Origin: Syncephalastrum monosporum B8922
Taxonomy: Eukaryota; Mucoromycota; Mucoromycetes; Mucorales; Syncephalastraceae
Length of the DNA: 14,968 nt
Assembly: GCA_000697355.1 (NCBI GenBank)
Contig: JNEN01000901.1
Span: forward strand, 1-14,968
Direction of reading: 5' to 3'
A program made the translations under genes and the position numbers. Positions 9,112 through 14,968 of the stretch are shown here, one piece after another. Under the pieces are notes generated by a model that was not told where the DNA came from, made no database searches, and saw nothing but the letters and a program-made list of their open reading frames with translations. Positions within the stretch are counted from its first letter, which is position 1; every line of letters begins with the position of its first letter.

Positions 9112-10865
9112 CTAGCGCGGAGGGGAGATGACCTCCCAAATATTACGCAGGAAGCCTTTGTCATATAAATTATCGACTTGATCTAGACTCTTAATCTGCC
9201 GACGTCGCACGCGCGGCGGCTCTGTTTGTCCTTGCTTGTCGTGTGGTGTCTGCCGGCGACGTGCCGTCGTAGTATGGGACTTTCCAGCGATGCATCCAGG
9301 AGGATCACTGCTGTCGTCGACCATCCAAAACTCACCGCGGTCGATGGCGTCTTCAAGCATTTCCCACTTGAATGCTTCGTTGGTGGTGACACCGCGGCCT
9401 GCAAGATAAAGTCTAAAGGGGGAAAAGAAAAACCATAGAAAATCATGTTGAATTCCCAAAAGATCACTTGGCAGAAATACAAAAAAACACGTACTGGTAG
9501 AGGAAAAAGATGCCAACTACGAGGGAGGCGACAGACGCAAGGATGCAGATGGATCCAATCATGCGGTCCTTTTGAAGGATATGCTACATACACATACACA
9601 CACAACACACACAAACGCACATAATGAGCAAAAATCAAACCATAATGCCATTCCGTTTTAACTTACCAGCATGGCCTTGCGAAACGTAATGGGGTACTTT
9701 TCGCCGGTGCTCCGGTCCAGCACGTAGGCCCTGTCGAGGCCCCATTCGATAATAAAGCTGCGGTAGACCTGAAAGCAGAGATAGGCGCCATAGGCACAGA
9801 ACTGGGTGAGGTAGATCAGAAAGAGGAAAAAATAGCGGTGATTGTTGGCGCCGACGCAGCGGTTGATCCATGCACAGTGGTGGTCGAGACGGCTGATGCA
9901 GGCCTTGCACATGGAACAATGCTTGGAGCGTGCAGGTCTGTTTATCGATTTGATAAGTACAAGGGTCGAGCGCAGGCGCGTGACAGCATTACTTTGGCAA
10001 TTTGCAGGTACTGCAGTCCTTGGGCTCATAGATGATGTGGTCGTAGGGATAAATCTCAAGAAGGCGGTCGACGTTGTCCTTTGTGACGACGCCGGGGTCT
10101 GCCATACAGGCTACAAAGTACACGACGTACAGACCTACGATTTGGAGCGGGATGATCACCCTACGAATAGAATGGATGGGAAATTGAGCATAAGAAGATA
10201 AAATAGAGGAACGCATTAGATGTGTGCACGTACGAATGCATGGGCCGAAGGTATACGTTGGGAATATGCGGCTTTGCGTGGGTGAGGAAGAGAGCAATGG
10301 ATCCGGCCGTCAAGGCGAGAAAAAAGATCTATTCGATAGGGAGTGAGCCATGGGAACAGGGTAGACATGAGATCGAGGGTCGGTTACCTGAAGGAAAGGG
10401 TTTCGGGCCTGGAAGCAGTAACGCCAACATCGCAGAAAACGATGCCAGTTGGTCTTGCCGAGTCCCGTCTTCAACGCCCACCTGCCACCTTTGAATCTAA
10501 GTCCCCGTTCTTTGTTTCTTTGCACACACAACGCTTTCCATATATATATATATATATGTATGTAGACTTACACAACACCCCTCGGTACCCGCTCGGTCAA
10601 AACAACGTGGAGCTTTCCTACGGGTCCATTTCTACAATGACGAAAAGAAAAGGGTCGGTCATGCATGGAGGGTCGTTGTCCGCCATGGCAGCATGGTGGA
10701 GGAGGAGGTGGCTGTACCTGAGCTGTGGGCTTTCGCCAAAGAGGAGCACAAAGACAACCAGGCCAAACAGGAACAAGGACAGCACCACGTAGGCAAGGAT
10801 ATTCTATGGTTGTTTGTTGTTTAGCGAGACAGTCGCTGCGAAAGAGGCATGGCAAAGCTGACCAT
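9112..10865 (-). CDS. DHHC palmitoyltransferase, Swf1/ZDHHC4 type, 400 aa
   Basis: Nine exons on the minus strand, listed 5' to 3': 10865..10863, 10803..10718, 10631..10572, 10517..10388, 10328..10234, 10160..9993, 9937..9667, 9583..9495, 9412..9112 (1203 nt, stop TAG). Every join keeps the frame. The enzyme S-acylates cysteines of membrane proteins. The cysteine-rich domain runs from [10 protein letters not shown] through [18 protein letters not shown] to [13 protein letters not shown]. The DHHC motif is residues 199-202 with catalytic Cys202. A TTxE motif (TTNE, about 310-313) follows. Hydrophobic segments lie at the N terminus (exon 2), in exons 5-6, after the DHHC, and in exon 8. The ending NLYDKGF..N..EV..PP is typical of Swf1/ZDHHC4, which in yeast palmitoylates SNAREs near their membrane anchors. 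The ATG-only exon 1 has a modest donor (GTCAGC) but a good CTAAAC branch site. The exon 4 acceptor is the least certain border. Confidence 0.88.
10540..10558. repeat. TA microsatellite inside an intron
   Basis: A (TA)n tract of about 19 bases within intron 3 (10518..10571) of the minus-strand DHHC gene. Confidence 0.9.
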
Positions 10866-11092
10866 GAGGCAAAGACGACGAGCGAGGAAGGGAAAGACCA
10901 AATAAGGTTGAGTCCCGCTTGATTGAACGAAATGAAAAGCGAAATACGGTTATCGTACAGCATCAAATCGTCGTCAGTCAGTCAGTCAGTATCTGATACT
11001 GTATTGTATATAAAATAAAAATCGTATCTCTTTTTCTTTCTCTCTTTCACCCTTTAGCTCCCTTTCCTTTTCTGTTTTTTGTCTTTTGGGCC
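10866..11092. promoter_or_regulatory. Divergent promoter between DHHC and ZIP genes
   Basis: 227 bp separate the two start codons. It holds a short (GTCA)n repeat at about 10973-10990, AT-rich DNA at 11000-11025, and a CT-rich tract running up to the ZIP start. Shared promoter function is inferred from the head-to-head layout. Confidence 0.55.
10973..10990. repeat. Short GTCA tandem repeat
   Basis: About four and a half copies of the tetranucleotide CAGT/GTCA, between the two divergent start codons. Confidence 0.85.
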
Positions 11093-12249
11093 ATGTCGTC
11101 TCTGCAGGCTACGGCGTTCGCGTACCTGTTTCCAGGCAGCCCGATGGTGAATTCGCTCCTCGCGACGGCGTACATCTCCATCTTCCCCAACCTCCTTCTC
11201 TACTTTGTGCCCCCGGACATTGACACATCGTCTCTGAACGTCCTCGTCAGCTTTGCTGTTGGTAAGCTCTGCCTTTGCCTGTGTTCATCCCACTCATCCC
11301 TGCACTCACGCCTTGTCTATCAGGCGGCCTCCTGGGCGACGTGTTTCTGCATCTGCTGCCACACGCGTTCTTGGGTGAACACGTCGAAGACCACGCAGCA
11401 GTGGCTGTGGATGAGCAGAAGAACGTCCTCATTGGCCTCGGCATCTTTGGCGGTTTCTTCTTCTTTTTCGTCATGGATAAACTGATGCGTGTCTTCAACG
11501 GCGGCAGCGGTCACGACCATCATCACCACCACCACCCTGAAGTCGATACCAAGAAACACGACGACACCGACTCGGCCGTCGAAGATCACCCTCACGATAA
11601 CCATAATCATAACCATAACGACAACCATCATCACAACCATGACGAGGGCCTGCGCCAACGGAAAGGGGCCACCGCGGACGAAACAAAGGCAGATGACACG
11701 CGAGTGGAAAAGAAGGCATCAAGCGAGGAAGGGATCAAGTTGAGTGCGTACCTCAACCTGTTTGCCGACTTTACGCACAACATGACCGACGGACTCGCGA
11801 TGGCCGCCTCGTTCTACGCTTCACCGAGCGTGGGCGCCACCACCGCCGTCGCCGTCTTCTTCCACGAGATCCCGCACGAGGTGGGCGACTACGCGATCCT
11901 GATCCAGTCCGGGTTCAGCAAGCAGCGCGCCATGCTCGCCCAGTTCACCACCGCCGTCGGTGCCTTCCTCGGCACCATCATCGGCATCTGCATCGAGCAA
12001 ATGGCCAAGACCGAAGTCAAGGACCACGTCGTCGGTCTCTTGGGCACCGACCTTCAGTGGGGCGACCTGGTGATCCCTTTTACGGCGGGCGGGTTCATGT
12101 ACATTGCCACGGTCGGCGTCGTGCCTGAACTCTTGGAGGTGACGGGCAAGCTTGTGAAGGACAGACGCCAGGCCCTGGCCGAGTTCACGGCCATGCTGGT
12201 CGGTGTCTCTCTCATGGGTGTCATTGCATGGAACGAGGGCAGCGCCTAA
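11093..12249 (+). CDS. ZIP zinc transporter, ZIP7/KE4 (LZT) type, 364 aa
   Basis: Two exons: 11093..11261 and 11324..12249 (1095 nt, stop TAA), joined in phase 1 to restore FAVGGLLGD. Helices 1-3 are followed by a cytosolic-type loop very rich in His (about residues 119-166, with a six-His run), as in ZIP7/Catsup. The metal-binding helices are clear: HNMTDG (His208, Asp212) in helix 4 and HEIPHE (His237, His241) in helix 5. The HEIPHEVGD form marks the LZT subfamily. LZT proteins such as ZIP7 and yeast Yke4 move zinc into the cytosol from the ER or Golgi; that location here is inferred. There is no long His-rich luminal N terminus, so this is a compact version. The only intron is 62 nt (GTAAGC...ATCAG). 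Confidence 0.94.
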
Positions 12250-12255
12250 AATAAA
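12250..12255 (+). terminator. AATAAA immediately after the ZIP stop codon
   Basis: AATAAA begins at the base after the TAA stop. If used as a polyadenylation signal it would give a very short 3' UTR; it may simply be chance in AT-rich DNA. Confidence 0.35.
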
Positions 12256-12276
12256 TATACAACATGTATATCAATC

Positions 12277-12323
12277 TACCTATCCTATCCTATCCTATCT
12301 ATCTATCTATCTATCTATCTATC
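12277..12323. repeat. CCTAT / CTAT tandem repeat
   Basis: A compound microsatellite: a few CCTAT units run into about seven CTAT units, between the ZIP and eS24 genes. The intergenic region 12256-12563 holds nothing else I can support except the eS24 promoter. Confidence 0.9.
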
Positions 12324-12563
12324 GAAAGAGACGACATGCGCCCCTGGCTCGCTTGCTCGTTATCTCTCTCTCTTTTTCTTTTCAGTGAATGATAGATGAT
12401 GGGTGTGAGAGAAAGAATCATTGGATTTGGGAGCCGGTTCTGACGTTTAGAGAAAGGGGGGTGGGAGGAGATGCTGATTTCCAAATGCAGCAATCAGGTC
12501 AGGGTCGGGTGCCCAAAGACATCGGCACAGGCTGGTGAGCCCGATTTCCTTCCTCTTCCAATT

Positions 12564-13470
12564 ATGGTATGTATCTCAAGGGCAGGATGGACGATGCGTT
12601 ACAGCAGGATGATCACCAAAGTCATGTCCAACGAGGACCGGGTAGGCTGGATGGACGTCGCTGGGAATGGATGGATGGATGGATGGATGGATTGGGTAGG
12701 AATGGCCTTGCTGGGGACGGTATTGGATTAAAGTATAGGTTGTCATGGCACATGCCCCAGTGACATGCATGATCACCCGGCATCGACCCTCACCCGCCAA
12801 AGGTGTCCTCTTCTTCTTCTTTTTTTCTTCGTGACTCCTCTGACGCATCGCCCATCCCAGCACCAGAAAAAAAAACGCACAACAGCTCTCTTCCTGCAGT
12901 GCAATATATGCATCGACACGCGATCAAAAAAATACTGAAAGTTACCTATTGGATTCCCCCCCATTCATAGGCCGACAACTCGACTGTCACCATCCGAACG
13001 CGCAAGTTCTTGACGAACCGCCTGCTCCAGCGCAAGCAAATGGTCGTGGATGTCCTCCACCCCGGTCTGGCCACCATCTCGCGTGATGCCATCCGCGAGA
13101 AGATTGCCAAGATGTACAAGACCGAGAAGGACTTTATCTCCGTCTTTGGCTTCAAGACCCATTTCGGTGGTGGCAAGACGACCGGCTTTGGCTTGATCTA
13201 CGATTCCGTCGAGTCGCTCAAGAAGTTCGAGCCCAAGTACCGCCTTGTCCGTGTAAGTGGATGATCTCTTTCGATTTTATTTATTCGCATGATCGAATGC
13301 TTTGTATGTATCCCAGTGTCACTCATGCGGCTATGCCTTTCTTTTTCTGATCATAGCTTGGCCTGGCCGAGCCCCCGAAGGGTGGTCGCAAGCAGCGCAA
13401 GGAGAAGAAGAACCGTGCCAAGAAGTTCCGCGGTACGGCCAAGACCAAGGCCTCTGCTGGCAAGAAATAA
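12564..13470 (+). CDS. RPS24: Ribosomal protein eS24 (RPS24), 132 aa
   Basis: Three exons: 12564..12566 (the ATG only), 12971..13252, 13357..13470 (399 nt, stop TAA). The start was chosen because ATG at 12564 is followed at once by a perfect donor GTATGT. The acceptor TTCATAG at 12964-12970 joins in phase 0 to [13 protein letters not shown], the conserved N terminus of eS24. Diagnostic blocks follow: [44 protein letters not shown] and the basic tail [13 protein letters not shown]. eS24 is a small-subunit protein needed for pre-18S rRNA processing. The pyrimidine-rich leader TTCCTTCCTCTTCC before the ATG fits ribosomal-protein transcription starts. Length matches the family. Intron 2 is 104 nt (GTAAGT...CATAG). 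Confidence 0.96.
12567..12970 (+). other. Long first intron of RPS24 (404 nt)
   Basis: By far the longest intron in the window; the others are about 53-109 nt. It runs from GTATGT to CATAG and holds an ATGG tandem repeat at 12667-12692. I looked for box C/D or H/ACA snoRNA signatures and found only isolated partial matches (ATGATC-like and CTGA), not a convincing gene. Long first introns often carry regulatory signals in ribosomal protein genes. Confidence 0.85.
12667..12692. repeat. ATGG tandem repeat in the RPS24 intron
   Basis: About six copies of ATGG/TGGA in a row inside the first intron. Confidence 0.92.
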
Positions 13471-14189
13471 AGCAGCCGCACACCTCACTTCACCTCTTTC
13501 TTTTTCTTTCCACTTTTGCGTGTCCTCGTGTGTGTGTCGGTGTGTGTATGTATCTTTATGCCTGCACGCTCTTCTTTTTTTTTTCTTTTGTTATCTTTAT
13601 ACAAAACAAAGAAAACGCATGGTTTGTTCTCGCTTGTTGCGTCGGCATTTTCGTTCTGGTTCGTTTTGATGGTCGTTTGGTTTACAGCGAACGTACACCC
13701 ACCCAATCAGTTGTCTTCTGTTCTGGGTGAGGCGCGCGCCATATTGTGCTCTGTACCACGCTCATTCATCATGTGAATCATGCGTCGTGCGTGCGTGTGT
13801 GTGTGTGTGTGCGTGTTTTTGAGACGCTGATGCTCCCGCTAGCATAAACCATGGACGGGCGTGTCCTTTCTTTTTCATGCTGTCCTGCTCATCCTGTATC
13901 GTTCGGCACACATCTGCCCCCGCCGCTTCACGCGTGCACTGACGCGATCCAAAGTCCACCCAGCCTCACAAAGGACGTATAGACGCATGAAATCCATTCA
14001 CGGATTCCCATCCCAACGCAGACCCATGTTTACCCTCCCCCTTCTCTCTCTCTTACCAAGGATATGGTAAAAATGAAGAAGTCGCACAGATGAGCCCCGC
14101 GGGGATGCATACCCATGCTGCCATTTCCCGTCTCTGCGCAAGTTCAAGATCATAGATAACAGATCACACAGACGGGACGGAAGGAGTAT
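13471..14189. other. Intergenic region between convergent genes, no supported gene
   Basis: The 3' side of RPS24 and the 3' side of the small EF-hand-like gene. It contains TG-rich stretches near 13527-13550 and a (GT)n run at about 13795-13816. Open frames are short and look non-coding. I found no tRNA. Confidence 0.55.
13795..13816. repeat. GT microsatellite
   Basis: A mostly pure (GT)n tract in the intergenic region. Confidence 0.88.
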
Positions 14190-14195
14190 TTTATT
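14190..14195 (-). terminator. Candidate polyadenylation signal of the EF-hand-like gene
   Basis: The plus-strand TTTATT reads AATAAA on the minus strand, 160 bases after the minus-strand stop at 14356, in a TTATTATTA-rich patch. Confidence 0.4.
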
Positions 14196-14282
14196 ATTAT
14201 TAAAGGAAGGATAAGCTATGTGCACAGGGTGTAGTGTCGTGATGGTGGTCATGGTGATCGTGGTAGCATGCTGTATACCGTT

Positions 14283-14318
14283 CGCGCGCGCGTGTGTGTG
14301 TGTGTTGTGTGTGTGTAT
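14283..14318. repeat. Compound CG/TG repeat in the 3' UTR region
   Basis: Alternating purine-pyrimidine tract: (CG)n, then (TG)n with one break. It lies just downstream of the minus-strand stop at 14356. Such tracts can adopt left-handed DNA; that is known of the sequence class and untested here. Confidence 0.85.
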
Positions 14319-14355
14319 GTGCCAAAAAGTTGGCTCAATGATGGCTGCGTTCGGC

Positions 14356-14734
14356 TTATCGAAGCTGGATTTCAAAGTCACCAATGGCTGTTGCCAGTTC
14401 GGCCAAGTCGACATCCGCATCGCCGTCCGAGGTGGTGGTCAGCACCTTGTGCAAGAAGGCTTCCTTGTCGGCACCGCCGTCCTGGCGTGCCTGGCTCAGC
14501 AGGGCCTCGAGCTCGGCATCAGGCTGGATCTGCAGCGACTGGATCAAGCGGAGCATGTCACCCTCGTTGATCAGTTGGTGCTCGGCAGCCTCGTGGGGCA
14601 GCATCGCGTCTGCTTTTTTTTTTATTGTCCATCATCAAGGTTTAGCATACCAAGCAAAAAACAAGAGAGGGTATCCATGGATGCATGTGGTTCTCAAGGG
14701 AATTACCAGGTGTAGTGGGCTGAGGAAGGGTCAT
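14356..14734 (-). CDS. Small EF-hand-like protein of unknown function, 93 aa
   Basis: Two exons on the minus strand: 14734..14707 and 14609..14356 (282 nt, stop TAA), joined in phase 1 by a 97-nt intron (GTAATT...GCAG). The start is MTLPQPTTPD, preceded by a CT-rich leader. I do not recognise an exact orthologue. The body resembles calmodulin-type EF-hands: a helix MLRLIQSLQIQPDAELEALL, a degenerate loop RQDGGADKEAFL, then helix and a second loop TSDGDADVDLAE with acidic residues at positions 3, 5, 7, 9 and 12. The first loop lacks most calcium ligands and the second has Thr at position 1, so calcium binding is doubtful. It could be a divergent light chain or adaptor. The fold call is an inference from pattern only. 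Confidence 0.72.
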
Positions 14735-14968
14735 GACGTAGGTGAGAAAAGATCGAGAAGACGAAGAAAAGGAAAATGAGTGAAGAAAAGAAAGAGAAGG
14801 GAGGAAAAGTAGAAAACGCTGGATTTATGTAAAAACGGATGTGCCGCGCGGTGCTGAAGCTCATGTCATACTGCGTTTTCAAAATACGTTATATGTATGC
14901 GCGTGTGTGTGGTGGACTGCGGGAGAGAGAGAGAGAGACAGTCGGCCAGCCATTGGGGGGGGGGGGGA
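14735..14968. other. Upstream region of the EF-hand-like gene
   Basis: On the minus strand a long pyrimidine-rich leader runs up to the ATG, a common fungal promoter or 5' UTR feature. A (GA)n tract (about 14923-14938) and a G homopolymer (about 14955-14967) end the window; the latter may mark an assembly or read break. Confidence 0.5.

Noticed and set aside
10823..10963. ATG at 10963 (minus) as start of the DHHC protein
   Set aside because: The frame from this ATG reads a short hydrophobic stretch but cannot join exon 2 in frame with a normal donor. The ATG at 10865 followed by an intron fits better.
12567..12970. Intron-encoded box C/D snoRNA in RPS24
   Set aside because: Only scattered ATGATC- and CTGA-like words are present. 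No properly spaced C and D boxes with a closing stem were found.
1..14968. CRISPR arrays, bacterial operons or phage genes
   Set aside because: Spliceosomal introns, microsatellites and eukaryotic protein families throughout show nuclear eukaryotic DNA. No direct-repeat/spacer pattern was seen.

Overview
This window looks like nuclear DNA of an intron-rich, probably early-diverging fungus (Mucoromycota-like). The reasons are many short introns (about 53-109 nt, one of 404 nt) with CT-rich acceptors, GC-rich exons, compact spacing, abundant microsatellites, and fungal-type versions of the proteins (Nrp1-like, Swf1-like, YML018C/THI74-like). The assignment is inferred from gene structure and protein similarity; no rRNA or other phylogenetic marker was available. 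I predicted exons by hand, requiring GT/GC-AG borders, an unbroken reading frame across each junction and agreement with known families.

Layout: (1) 1-1345 (+), the 3' part of an RRM plus RanBP2-zinc-finger RNA-binding protein (Nrp1-like). It has a fourth finger hidden behind an intron. (2) 2486-3119 (+), a four-exon Yippee-like zinc protein with one GC-AG intron. (3) 3278-5736 (-), an eleven-exon CLASRP/SWAP-N splicing regulator with a C-terminal RS/His-rich tail, convergent with the Yippee gene. (4) 5858-7039 (+), a two-exon DMT/EamA-type membrane transporter, divergent from (3). (5) About 7500-9090 (+), a degraded accessory island: a Tc1/mariner transposase fragment with a frameshift, then a broken gene of unknown function. 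(6) 9112-10865 (-), a nine-exon DHHC palmitoyltransferase of the Swf1/ZDHHC4 type. (7) 11093-12249 (+), a ZIP zinc transporter of the ZIP7/KE4 (LZT) type, divergent from (6). (8) 12564-13470 (+), ribosomal protein eS24, whose start codon is alone in exon 1. (9) 14356-14734 (-), a small two-exon EF-hand-like protein.

The genes do not form a pathway; this is an ordinary housekeeping neighbourhood. The shared theme is RNA biology: an RNA-binding protein, a splicing regulator and a ribosomal protein. The two divergent gene pairs (3/4 and 6/7) share short promoter regions. I found no convincing new multi-gene system. The least explained part is the island at 7500-9090; the most useful corrections are the exon joins, which change several proteins compared with simple open reading frames.
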